Source of the DNA: Candidatus Nanohalarchaeota archaeon
GTDB lineage: Archaea; EX4484-52; B79-G9
DNA: 44,042 nucleotides
Reading direction: 5' to 3'
Assembly (NCBI GenBank): GCA_030634545.1
Contig: DAOWAN010000004.1
Location: forward strand, 1-44,042
Part shown: positions 1 through 9,150 of the stretch, piece by piece
Position numbering within the stretch: the stretch's first letter is position 1
How the letters are laid out: each line of letters begins with the position of its first letter
Notes under the pieces: model-generated
What the model was told of the DNA's origin: nothing
The model's database searches: none
Seen by the model: the letters and a program-made list of their open reading frames with translations, nothing else
Made by a program: the position numbers and the translations under genes

Positions 1-120
1 GATGACGAAATTTTAGAAGTTGCTGAAGGTGAAGTAAAGCCCATCGGCAATGGCGGAATGATATTGTCATCAAAGAAATATGTCGGAAAAAAAGTGTATG
101 TTCTGATTAGGAAGGAATAG
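1..120 (+). CDS. C-terminal fragment of DUF2080-like transposase-associated small protein (truncated by window start)
   Basis: Frame 1 reads DDEILEVAEGEVKPIGNGGMILSSKKYVGKKVYVLIRKE*; the VKPIGNGG.I.LSKKYVGKKVYV pattern resembles DUF2080 proteins. Confidence 0.6.
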   Translation, partial: DDEILEVAEGEVKPIGNGGMILSSKKYVGKKVYVLIRKE

Positions 121-228
121 AGTGATTTATGCGACACAGCACCTTATGCTCATATGTTGTACATGCAGGTGAATAGATGAGCTCTGCCTGATTTAGGTAA
201 AATCAAGACATTAGAAATTGTAATCGCT

Positions 229-270
229 GATATGCAGATAGGGCAGATAAACTGCCCCAGAATGCATATC
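229..270. repeat. Two-tier imperfect hairpin: GATATGCA(229-236)/TGCATATC(263-270) outside GGGCAG(241-246)/CTGCCC(252-257)
   Basis: Direct inspection: 8-bp and 6-bp perfect arms, ATAAA loop. Confidence 0.8.
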
Positions 271-463
271 ATTCTCTTTGGGAAGAGAGGAGGGGTTGTA
301 AACATTCAAAAGTAATACATATTACCTTTTCATGGTAACAGAGGTATATACTGTCCAAAAACTTTATATATGTTTCGGTCTTTGATAATCGTTCCCGTAA
401 AGTTAATAATGATTCCTGTTCAATTTGCGGTGTAATATAAATAAGTCTGAGTGGTGATTGATT

Positions 464-1573
464 ATGGTTGAATGTGATGAATGGGGACCTGAAAAGATTG
501 TGAAGGTCTATGATGCAAAGACGGGTATGATGGGGTTTAGTGTGATTGATAATACTGCTCTTGGACCGGCAAAGGGCGGAATCAGGCTTGAGTCTGATGT
601 CACGATTGAAGAAGTTGCGCGCCTTGCACGTGCGATGACATGGAAATGCGCGCTTGCAGATCTTCCTTTCGGAGGAGGGAAGTCTGGCATTATTGCTGAT
701 CCTAAGGCGGTGAATAAGCATAAAGTTGTTGCTGCATTTTCAAGGGCGCTTAAGCAGGAGATTCCTGAGCAGTATATTGCTGCGCCTGATATGAACATGG
801 GTGAAGATGAGATGAAAATATTTGCAGAGGCAAATGGTTCTATGGATGCATGTACAGGCAAACCTATTGATATGGGTGGGCTTCCTCATGAACTTGGCTC
901 TACAGGGTTTGGTGTTTTTCATTCGATTCTTGTTGCTCTTCGTTATCTGAATATAAATGCCGTTGGTGTGACTGTCGCAATCGAGGGTTTCGGAAATGTC
1001 GGGCAGTTCACAGCAAAGTTTCTTTCAGAGAAGGGTGTAAAGATTGTCGCTGTGTCTGATTCTAAGGGCGGGATATATAATCCTTCCGGACTTGACGTGC
1101 CTAAACTGATCAATATCAAAAACGAGGTTGGTAGAGTAGGTAATTATGAAGATGCACAGAAAATAGAGCAGTCTGAGTTGTTTGAGCTTGATGTTGATGT
1201 GCTTGTGCCTGGTGCGAGACCGGATGTCATAACTGATAAGAATGTGAATAAGATTAAAGCTAAAATCGTTGCTGAGGCTGCAAATATTCCTATGACGAAG
1301 GATACTGAGAAAGTGCTTCATGATAGAGGTGTTATTGTCATTCCTGATTTTGTGTGCAATGCAGGTGGTGTTATATCATCTTATGTTGAGCATATCGGCG
1401 GCACTAATGAAGAGGCGTTTAAGATGATTGAGAAAAAAATCACTGCAAATGCTAAAATCATGTTTGATACTGCCAAAAAGAAAGGAATCATGCCTCGTGA
1501 TGCAGGTCTTGATATTGCGCATGAAAGGGTAAGGAAAGCGAGGGATGTACGATATGAGGAGATTAAGGACTAG
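464..1573 (+). CDS. gdhA: Glu/Leu/Phe/Val dehydrogenase (glutamate dehydrogenase)
   Basis: GPAKGGIR, LPFGGGKSG, APDMNMGEDEM and IEGFGNVGQ motifs; ATG at 464 after GGTGA. Confidence 0.93.
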   Translation: MVECDEWGPEKIVKVYDAKTGMMGFSVIDNTALGPAKGGIRLESDVTIEEVARLARAMTWKCALADLPFGGGKSGIIADPKAVNKHKVVAAFSRALKQEIPEQYIAAPDMNMGEDEMKIFAEANGSMDACTGKPIDMGGLPHELGSTGFGVFHSILVALRYLNINAVGVTVAIEGFGNVGQFTAKFLSEKGVKIVAVSDSKGGIYNPSGLDVPKLINIKNEVGRVGNYEDAQKIEQSELFELDVDVLVPGARPDVITDKNVNKIKAKIVAEAANIPMTKDTEKVLHDRGVIVIPDFVCNAGGVISSYVEHIGGTNEEAFKMIEKKITANAKIMFDTAKKKGIMPRDAGLDIAHERVRKARDVRYEEIKD

Positions 1574-2388
1574 CTTATCTTTTTGGTCCATGCTTTGAGA
1601 TTGCCTGCTTTGGATCCTAGTTTGATGATCTGGTTGTCTCTTGCTGCAACTGTCCTGACTCCTGTAGAGTCCTGTATGTCTTCTGCGACTTTCCATGGAC
1701 CGTGTTTTATTATGCCCATGCCGAAGTGCTGGATGATGGCAAGTTCGGGGTTGATGTCTTTTATGAATTTTTTTGCATCTTCTACATCCATGTGTTTTTG
1801 TGGATAGCTGTCTGCTTTTGAGTTGTCCCATTTCAGGTAGAGGCAGTTTAGGATTATTATGTCTGATGATGTGTGCTTTTTTGCTATTTTTTTTGAATAG
1901 TTGGTGTCTGACAGGTAGGAGATGGTGTTTTCTGCGTGGAATATGAATCCTATCCCTGTCTTATCTGTGTGCTCTGTAGGGGTGGTTGTGACTTTTAGTT
2001 TGCCTATGTTGAACTGCTCATCTGGTTTGAGGACTATTCTTTTGTCTATGGAGTTCTGATGATAGGTGCTGACTGGCTTGTCCGGGCTGTCCAGTGCTGA
2101 TACTGAGCCGGCAAGTATGCCTCTTTTCTCTCTCAGACCGGATGTCATTGCTTCTATCAGTGCGCCGGCGTCGTTTGAGTGGTCTATGTGGCAGTGGGAG
2201 ATGAGTATTGCGTCCAGTTTATTTATGGGTATTTTTCGTGCGTTGGATTTTACTAGTGCGCCGGGACCAGGATCCAGGTATATTTTTGAGCCCATTAGTT
2301 CTGCATAGATTCCTGCTGTTGCACGAAGCTGTGTAATCATATTGATTCTTCCGCCGCCTGTACCTAGAAAATGGATTTTTGAGGTCAC
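1570..2388 (-). CDS. MBL-fold metallo-hydrolase
   Basis: HFLGTGGGR, LDPGPGALV, ISHCHIDHSND metal-binding motif; GTG start. Confidence 0.85.
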   Translation of the reverse strand: MTSKIHFLGTGGGRINMITQLRATAGIYAELMGSKIYLDPGPGALVKSNARKIPINKLDAILISHCHIDHSNDAGALIEAMTSGLREKRGILAGSVSALDSPDKPVSTYHQNSIDKRIVLKPDEQFNIGKLKVTTTPTEHTDKTGIGFIFHAENTISYLSDTNYSKKIAKKHTSSDIIILNCLYLKWDNSKADSYPQKHMDVEDAKKFIKDINPELAIIQHFGMGIIKHGPWKVAEDIQDSTGVRTVAARDNQIIKLGSKAGNLKAWTKKIS

Positions 2389-2440
2389 ATTTATAATGGG
2401 TGGGTGGATATTTATATGTTTTTTAGGTTAATATTGTGTT

Positions 2441-2674
2441 ATGGATGATGCTGAAGTTATTGAGGCGGGCGATGAGGCTATTGCTTGCGAGATTAAGAAG
2501 AGGATGAAAATGATAGATGTGAAGCTAAAGGAGATTCGGGAGATACGATCGGAGATTAGGGAGCTCAATAAGAAGAAAGTTCGCAAAAGACCTATAACTA
2601 TTCGCGTGCCTGCGGATAAAAGAGATGAAATTAAGAAGAGGATTGAAGAGATTATTGGGGAGTATGAAGGATAG
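2441..2674 (+). CDS. Small charged coiled-coil protein, function unknown
   Basis: 77-aa ORF rich in K/E/R heptads, ATG start. Confidence 0.6.
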   Translation: MDDAEVIEAGDEAIACEIKKRMKMIDVKLKEIREIRSEIRELNKKKVRKRPITIRVPADKRDEIKKRIEEIIGEYEG

Positions 2675-2697
2675 GGGTCTTGTAGTTTGCCTATCCT
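2668..2697. terminator. Hairpin AGGATAGG/CCTATCCT between convergent genes
   Basis: Perfect 8-bp arms 2668-2675 and 2690-2697, between stop codons at 2674 and 2711. Confidence 0.5.
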
Positions 2698-2710
2698 CCA
2701 AGTATTGTAA

Positions 2711-4069
2711 TCAGTTCTGCGTTCCACTGCTGGAATGTCTGTTATTGTTCCTGCTATTTCTGGTGGGTTTACTGAAACGTCTGGAACTACTTGAGTTTCT
2801 GGAACTACCTGAACGTCCTGAGTCCCTGGAGTTTTCAGAAGTCCTGGTACCTCTATTTCCGCCGGAACCTCTAAAATTTCTTGGACCTCTGGAGCCACTG
2901 GAATGTCCTGAGCTGCGACCCCCTCTACCTGGAGAATCCATACGCACAATCTTCACTTTCTCAACACGAGGCATTTCTTCTTTGTCAACTTTCAGTGAAC
3001 GGTCACGCATAACTTTGGTAAAGTTATCATAATCTCTTTCAGAAAGAATGCTTATTGCCTTGCCTTCCTCACCTGCTCTTGCAGTTCTTCCAATCCTGTG
3101 GATGTAGGTCTTGCTTTCCCGGGGGATATCATAATTATATACATGTGAAACACCCTTGATATCAAGTCCTCTTGCAGCGACGTCTGTACATACTAAAACA
3201 TATACTCGTTTCTGCGCATTAAACTGCTTCATGACGCGTGTCCTTTTATCCTGTGAAAATCCGCCATGTATGGCAAGAGAATCAATCCCGTTGTTCTTAA
3301 GATTGCCTGCAACAAAATCTGTATTCCTCTGCGAATTGCAAAAAACCATAACCATCGCGGCACTTTCCTCTTTCAGCAGATGCACAAGCAAAGAGAATTT
3401 CAGGCTGTCTGGAACATCATAATATACCTGCTCAAGCTTGCTGGAATCAATGTAAGACTCCACAGATACTTCTACTGGATCAATCATATATTTATGAGTG
3501 ATACGAGATATATCACCGGATATTGTAGCTGAAAATAAAAGTGTCTGCCTCTTTTGCGGGCACTCTTTTGTTATTTTCTCAACATCTCTTACAAATCCCA
3601 TATCAAGCATCCTGTCAGCTTCATCAAATACAAGAATATTTACACGCGTCAGGTTGATACTTCCTCTTGAGATGTGGTCAAGAATTCTTCCGGGAGTGCC
3701 TACCACAACATCTGCGGTTTTTAGTTCCCTGAACTGGGGACCTATTGCCACACCACCATAAACCGGGACAACTTTCAGGGGCTTATATCTTGAAAAACCT
3801 CTTAAAGATTCTGCAACCTGCTCTGCAAGTTCGCGTGTCGGTGTCAGCACCAATGCCTGGATACCTCTGCCCTTTACTGAATTCTGAATTATACCGGAGC
3901 CGAACACTAAAGTCTTTCCGGATCCTGTTGCAGAGCCGGCAACAACATCTCTTCCTTCAAGAACCAGGGGAATTGCATTCTCCTGTATCTCACTTGGTTC
4001 AGTGAACCTCTGCTCATCAATTGATTTTAATATAGGTTCAATAAGACCTAACTTTTTAAAATTTTCCAT
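2711..4069 (-). CDS. DEAD-box RNA helicase with RGG/Ser-rich C-terminal tail
   Basis: ATGSGKT, PTRELAEQ, DEADRM, SAT, HRIGRTARAG motifs. Confidence 0.95.
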   Translation of the reverse strand: MENFKKLGLIEPILKSIDEQRFTEPSEIQENAIPLVLEGRDVVAGSATGSGKTLVFGSGIIQNSVKGRGIQALVLTPTRELAEQVAESLRGFSRYKPLKVVPVYGGVAIGPQFRELKTADVVVGTPGRILDHISRGSINLTRVNILVFDEADRMLDMGFVRDVEKITKECPQKRQTLLFSATISGDISRITHKYMIDPVEVSVESYIDSSKLEQVYYDVPDSLKFSLLVHLLKEESAAMVMVFCNSQRNTDFVAGNLKNNGIDSLAIHGGFSQDKRTRVMKQFNAQKRVYVLVCTDVAARGLDIKGVSHVYNYDIPRESKTYIHRIGRTARAGEEGKAISILSERDYDNFTKVMRDRSLKVDKEEMPRVEKVKIVRMDSPGRGGRSSGHSSGSRGPRNFRGSGGNRGTRTSENSRDSGRSGSSRNSSSSRRFSKPTRNSRNNNRHSSSGTQN

Positions 4070-4396
4070 AATCTATCACGATTCCATATGTTTAAGTAGA
4101 AACAGTCTGACACATTGTGAACCGCATAGCACCGAGCCATACAGTTGCAATCAAAATATGATTTTATTAGTTTTATAATGATACTTATAAACAATTTAGT
4201 AAATTTTACTCAACGATTCATTTTTGGATGATCGAGAACAAATACCTAAACAACTGTTTCCCTTTATTTCAGATATATTATGGAACAATAACTTTATAAA
4301 TAGAATACAAACAGATTATGAGCGAAATTTCTGTGAAAAGTGCCTTTTGTTGCTGAAAATGGGGGTTTTATGTGCTATGACTATGAAGTTGATGCC

Positions 4397-5030
4397 TTAA
4401 ATATGAATAAATCTGTGAATGTCGTTCAAAAAATAATTGAATTTATAATGAGGTACAATCAGGCACTCTGACTCAAAACAGATATCATCATCAAGCAATG
4501 TTACAAGTACGGGCACGCATGCCTTGCCTATAATCTTCTCAAACTCTATGCATCTCAAGACATGCTTTGCTGCCTCTTTTTTGAGTGAAGAAACACGATA
4601 CCTCCCACTTCGATATAACTTGCAGTCAATACACAAACAGAAACAGTTCCAATAGCCGACGACATCTATCTCGAATTTTCTCTTATCATTAAAGAAAACT
4701 TTCCTGAAGTCAGCATCAACACCAAAAGACAGGACTATTTTGAGGATATGATCCTCAAAGTCCTGCCATCTGTTATTGAATTTCAAATCAACATCCCTGC
4801 CTCTGGAAAAATTCGCGATTAAACCTTTCCTGTCTATGTGCACCAAATGCATGCGGGAACATGTCAGAAAGCTCTCGCACTCTCTTTCTTGCTTTCTCCC
4901 TTGCATGATGCCACTTCTTTTCCTCATCAAAGCTTTTTTTCCTAAACTCTTCAACAAAAATTCCCTTTGTAGATAATCCTTCTTTTCTCAAATTCTGCCT
5001 TAAAAGACACATCTCTGATTCCATATCCAT
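4397..5030 (-). pseudogene. Frameshifted PD-(D/E)XK nuclease-like gene (ORFs 4788..5030 and 4397..4957 in different frames)
   Basis: Overlapping minus-strand ORFs; downstream part has KFEIDVVGYWNCFCLCIDCK, a D...(D)xK nuclease-like core; upstream part has the only RBS-proximal start. Confidence 0.5.
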
Positions 5031-5060
5031 CTAAATCACCCCTATTTTATACCCTGATCA

Positions 5061-5201
5061 TCATGCAAAAACAAAGCTTGAAAGAAGCATCTGTCCGCTA
5101 TATCCTGATTTCTTCTGTCCTGCATAAGGATATTTCCTTGACAGCTGTGCAATCCTTAACATCATTTTCTGCCTCATCATATATCTTCTGTTTGGTATCA
5201 T
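5061..5201 (-). CDS. Possible 46-aa basic protein MIPNRRYMMRQKMMLRIAQLSRKYPYAGQKKSGYSGQMLLSSFVFA
   Basis: Translated by hand; ATG preceded by GGTGATTAC. Confidence 0.35.
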   Translation of the reverse strand: MIPNRRYMMRQKMMLRIAQLSRKYPYAGQKKSGYSGQMLLSSFVFA

Positions 5202-5355
5202 GTAATCACCTATCATGATTCTTAATACACATCAATTCCTCTGGCGGATATATATACCCTTCCAGTAGGTACTTTGCCGATAGAAATACCAATATCAAAA
5301 AAACATAGACAGTAACCGCACAGAGATATTAAGGTAAATACCGAAAGAAACAGCA

Positions 5356-5461
5356 ACTATAGTAAAAGTCATAACTATTTGGACGATATGACTTTTCCAT
5401 ATAGTTAAGGTCTATTGGTTTTTGGTTCAATTTGTCCATATAGTAACGACCTGAACTATAT
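5356..5461. promoter_or_regulatory. Cluster of inverted/direct repeats (AAAAGTCATA-N13-TATGACTTTT flanked by ACTATA/TATAGT; repeated CCATATAGT(T)AA..)
   Basis: Read directly from sequence upstream of the wHTH gene. Confidence 0.6.
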
Positions 5462-5604
5462 TTTTAAAGTTAAAAGTGAAAATATCATCATGCCCATGAG
5501 ATTCGTCACATGTTTTACACCGGTGATAATTTTTATTTTTGAAATGCATAACATTCCGCTAATCTATTAATCGGCGGTTGTTGACATCTTTCCAAGCTGA
5601 TACA

Positions 5605-6171
5605 ATGGATGAAAAAATTACACTTGACAGGAAGACATTCAAAGCACTTGCACAGGACACACGAATTGCAATACTAAAAGAGCTTGGAAAAAGGAGAAAA
5701 ACACAGACAGAACTTGCAAAACAGCTAAACCTGTCAAATTCTACTATAAAAGAACATCTGGACAATCTTGAGGATGTATTTCTTGTCAAACAAATAGATG
5801 AAGGCTACAAATGGAAATATTACGAACTGACAAAAAAAGGTAAGAATATAATATGCCCTCATGAGACTAAAATATGGATCTCGCTCATAATGGCTATACT
5901 GGCACTTACCATAGCTACGAATAACCTTATCTCCAAACTGACTCCTTCTGTTATGGAGATGCCTCAGATGGAATCAACAACAAAGAATGTAGGAAGAAAT
6001 ATAATTGAGGATGCAGAAGAGACTTTTGCAGGTGCGCCGCCGCTATCAGAAACACTAACTTCTGCTACACATTCTGCTGTCCCTTACACTGAACTTGCAA
6101 TAATCATTGTTCTTGCTGTGGTTCTTGGCATACTTATCGGATGGCTCATAAAGTCAAGAAAATCCTCCTGA
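5605..6171 (+). CDS. ArsR-like winged-HTH protein with two predicted TM segments
   Basis: LAQDTRIAILKELGKRRKTQTELAKQLNLSNSTIKEHLDNLE wHTH; hydrophobic segments near residues 95-115 and at the C-terminus. Confidence 0.85.
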   Translation: MDEKITLDRKTFKALAQDTRIAILKELGKRRKTQTELAKQLNLSNSTIKEHLDNLEDVFLVKQIDEGYKWKYYELTKKGKNIICPHETKIWISLIMAILALTIATNNLISKLTPSVMEMPQMESTTKNVGRNIIEDAEETFAGAPPLSETLTSATHSAVPYTELAIIIVLAVVLGILIGWLIKSRKSS

Positions 6172-6254
6172 AAATAATCTGCGCAAAACATATAAATAAT
6201 CAACTTCAATAAAAGTAAGTCTCAACTTCTCAAAACAAATCAGGTGGTAATATC

Positions 6255-7241
6255 ATAGACAAACAGATAAAAGAACTAAATGAAAAAGCACAGATTTACT
6301 CAAAAGATCTTGAAAGTATACTAGCAGAGGTCCAAAAAGTAGTAGTAGGACAAAAATATCCACTGGAACGCCTGCTAATCTCATTAATCGCAGATGGTCA
6401 TATACTTCTTGAGGGTCTTCCAGGTCTTGCAAAAACACTTATGATAAAGACCCTTTCTGACTGTGTAGACTCTGATTTCAAACGCATCCAGTTCACACCT
6501 GACCTGCTACCGGCGGATATTACAGGTACAAAAATATATAACCAGAACACAGCTAAATTCACAACAAAAAGAGGACCTATATTCGCAAACTTTATACTTG
6601 CAGATGAGATCAACCGTGCGCCTCCAAAGGTCCAGTCTGCTCTCTTAGAGGCGATGCAGGAGCGTCAGGTCACAATTTCAGGCGAGACTTATGCGCTCCC
6701 GAAGCCATTTCTTGTCATGGCAACGCAAAACCCACTTGAAACAGAAGGCACATATACGCTTCCCGAAGCTCAGATTGATCGTTTCATGATTAAAGTCAAT
6801 GTACAATACCCTACGAAGAGTGAAGAAAAAAATATAATCAAACGCATGACTACATCAGAAATGCCTACAGTGAACAAGATAATTGACCCTATGAAAATAA
6901 TGGAAATCCAGAAGTTCAGCCGCACTATATACATAGACGATAAAATTGAAGATTACATAACAGATATAGTTCATGCAACCCGCACACCAAATGAGTTTGG
7001 TCTCGACATAGAGCAATATATAGAATACGGCGCGTCACCACGTGCATCTATCTGGCTCGCACTTGCAGGCAAAGCCCATGCTCTTATAAACCGCCGTGGA
7101 TATGTGACTCCTGAAGATATTAAAGCTATTGCACCGGATGTCCTTGGGCACAGAGTAATAATGACCTATGAAGCACTTGCAGAAGACATAAAAACAGATA
7201 CAATAATTGATCAAATCCTGAAAACCGTAAAAATCCCTTAA
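6255..7241 (+). CDS. MoxR-family AAA ATPase (non-canonical start, ATA 6255 or ATC 6252)
   Basis: Frame is open from 6219; reads IDKQIKELNEKAQIYSKDLESILAEVQKVVVGQKYPLERLLISLIADGHILLEGLPGLAKTLM before the ORF-track Met at 6441; GLPGLAKT Walker A, DEINRAPPKVQSALLEAMQE Walker B region. Confidence 0.9.
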   Translation: MDKQIKELNEKAQIYSKDLESILAEVQKVVVGQKYPLERLLISLIADGHILLEGLPGLAKTLMIKTLSDCVDSDFKRIQFTPDLLPADITGTKIYNQNTAKFTTKRGPIFANFILADEINRAPPKVQSALLEAMQERQVTISGETYALPKPFLVMATQNPLETEGTYTLPEAQIDRFMIKVNVQYPTKSEEKNIIKRMTTSEMPTVNKIIDPMKIMEIQKFSRTIYIDDKIEDYITDIVHATRTPNEFGLDIEQYIEYGASPRASIWLALAGKAHALINRRGYVTPEDIKAIAPDVLGHRVIMTYEALAEDIKTDTIIDQILKTVKIP

Positions 7242-7290
7242 GATGCGCAACAGTAAATTTTAAAAGGCTTATGGTTCTATATACCTGTAT

Positions 7291-8121
7291 ATGAACGACA
7301 CAATAATCTCTTTCAAAGAAAAAAGAGATGAACTCAACTCGCAGGTAAAACAGCTTCTATTGGAAGTAAAATCTCAAAGAGACAAGCTTAATTCCATTGA
7401 TGTAAAAATAAACGACCTGAGAAAAAAGAGAGATGCAAAAAATAATTTGGTTAAAGGTCTGACAAAGAAAAGAAAGACTATCGTAGAAAAAATAAAAGAA
7501 CATAGAGCCACACTAAAACAAAATAATCGCGAGACTGCAAAGTATGAATCGAATCAGAAAGATCCTGAAAAACTTAAAGTGGAGATAAAGAAACTTGAAT
7601 GGGACATCCAGACAAGACATCATTCGATAAAGCAGGATGAGCAGATGCAAACGCGCCTTGAGATTATGGAAGGATCACTTGCACTTGTAAAATCACACGA
7701 AAAGTCAAGCAAGAAAATAAACAAATCCCGCGCAAAAATAAGTGATCTTGAAGAAGAACTCGAACTCATAGAGATGCTTATAGTAGACAATAACCACGCA
7801 GGCAAAGTAGAACATGAAAAACTCATAGTTCTATATAATCAGATTAAAGAGCTAAAATCAGAGTCTGCTCCGAAATTCAGGCAAATAAAAGAACTTAAAA
7901 AACAGGCAGATGATGCTCATAGTGAATATATTAATACTCTTAATCTGCAGAAAAAACAAAAAGAATCAAAAATGAAGGCAGAGATAAAACATAAAGAACT
8001 TGAAAAAAACCAGAGAGAAAAAGAGCTAAAAGAGAAAGCAGAGCTGCTATTTAAAGAATTCACAAAAGGAAAGAAACTCACCACAGATGAACTGATAATT
8101 ATTCAGGAATATGGGCAGTGA
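7291..8121 (+). CDS. Archaeal coiled-coil protein (COG1340-like)
   Basis: 276-aa highly charged coiled coil ending KGKKLTTDELIIIQEYGQ. Confidence 0.65.
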   Translation: MNDTIISFKEKRDELNSQVKQLLLEVKSQRDKLNSIDVKINDLRKKRDAKNNLVKGLTKKRKTIVEKIKEHRATLKQNNRETAKYESNQKDPEKLKVEIKKLEWDIQTRHHSIKQDEQMQTRLEIMEGSLALVKSHEKSSKKINKSRAKISDLEEELELIEMLIVDNNHAGKVEHEKLIVLYNQIKELKSESAPKFRQIKELKKQADDAHSEYINTLNLQKKQKESKMKAEIKHKELEKNQREKELKEKAELLFKEFTKGKKLTTDELIIIQEYGQ

Positions 8122-8190
8122 AGTTGAAAACTTGACGATTATGCGCCCAGCTGATTCTCGTAATATCTGAATAATAATAAATCAAAAAGA

Positions 8191-8220
8191 AAAAAGCTGT
8201 CCAAAGCATACGCCTTGGAC
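8191..8220 (-). terminator. Hairpin + T-tract downstream of pilin copy 1
   Basis: Minus strand: GTCCAAGGC-GTAT-GCTTTGGAC (one G-U) followed by AGCTTTTTTCTTTTTG. Confidence 0.7.
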
Positions 8221-8250
8221 TGGTTGTTTTTTATTGAGTGATAAGCAATC

Positions 8251-8760
8251 TTAACACGAGGTATGGTGGCTACCACTTGTTGGCACGGAACACGAATAAG
8301 TATCTCCCATACCGATAGGTGCGACAACTTTTATTGCAACTGCACCTAAATCACCAGCATTAGTAGGGAATGCAGTTGTTGAAGTAACGGTGCATGTTGT
8401 CCCCTGGGTCGTTAAGCCTGCACAACCAGATATTACCTCACTTCCAACCAGTATCTGAATATTAGTCACATCAGCCGCAGTATATACATAAGTACCGGCA
8501 TTTTTAACAATCAGGGATACATTTCCTGTGTTATTCCATACAGCGGAAATTGATAATCTTGCATTTTTCTGCTGATTAAGATTAGCTAAATCACGTTCTG
8601 TGTCTGCACCGATGTCTTCCTGGATGCTCATAATCCATACATAAGCCATACCCGCAGCAGCAACTGTCATCATCAGAAGCAACACAATCGCAATCACTGG
8701 TGTAATACCTTTTCTCTTTGATCTGGTTTTCAAACCAAACATTTTTTTTACAATATTCAT
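8251..8760 (-). CDS. Type IV pilin-like protein with class III signal peptide, copy 1
   Basis: RKGITPVIAIVLLLMMTVAAAGMAYVW N-terminal segment; ATG 8760 after GGTGAG. Confidence 0.88.
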   Translation of the reverse strand: MNIVKKMFGLKTRSKRKGITPVIAIVLLLMMTVAAAGMAYVWIMSIQEDIGADTERDLANLNQQKNARLSISAVWNNTGNVSLIVKNAGTYVYTAADVTNIQILVGSEVISGCAGLTTQGTTCTVTSTTAFPTNAGDLGAVAIKVVAPIGMGDTYSCSVPTSGSHHTSC

Positions 8761-8775
8761 TATCTCACCTTCCAA

Positions 8776-8964
8776 TTATAATGCAAAAATTATAGACCTT
8801 AAAACAAAAAACAAGAGCAACATTATCACAGCCGCAGAAACTACGCCAAGCACAAGTCCGAACCCATATTCTATTCCGTTCTCCAGACCAGTATTATGTT
8901 TATCTGAATAACTGCTCGTCTTGACCATATTGTTTATCTTTCCAAGACTTTTTTGTTTACTCAT
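8776..8964 (-). CDS. Small membrane protein, copy 1
   Basis: 62 aa, one C-terminal TM; near-identical to 9682..9870. Confidence 0.75.
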   Translation of the reverse strand: MSKQKSLGKINNMVKTSSYSDKHNTGLENGIEYGFGLVLGVVSAAVIMLLLFFVLRSIIFAL

Positions 8965-9091
8965 AATATTCCCTCCTTTTAAGGTACCAATTAGATAATT
9001 TTAGAGTCAGGGACTATATATAGGTTGTTATACTACTTTGAGAGAATTACGGAAATCCTGTCAGAAAAATATAAATTATTTGCGAAATAAT

Positions 9092-9124
9092 AAAAAAAGT
9101 TATCCAAGGCATCCGACCTTGGAT
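9092..9124 (-). terminator. Hairpin + T-tract downstream of pilin copy 2
   Basis: Minus strand ATCCAAGG-N7-CCTTGGAT followed by AACTTTTTTTATTATT. Confidence 0.7.
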
Positions 9125-9150
9125 GTCTATCAATCATCACTCAATAAAAA

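Noticed and set aside
1376-1831. Minus-strand ORF 151 aa
   Set aside because: Shadow frame across gdhA and MBL genes, no recognisable motif.
2428-2949. Minus-strand ORF 173 aa (MCVWILQVEGVAAQDIP...)
   Set aside because: Overlaps the DEAD-box C-terminus in another frame and the plus-strand smORF; P/V-repeat arises from antisense-frame reading of RGG/Ser codons.
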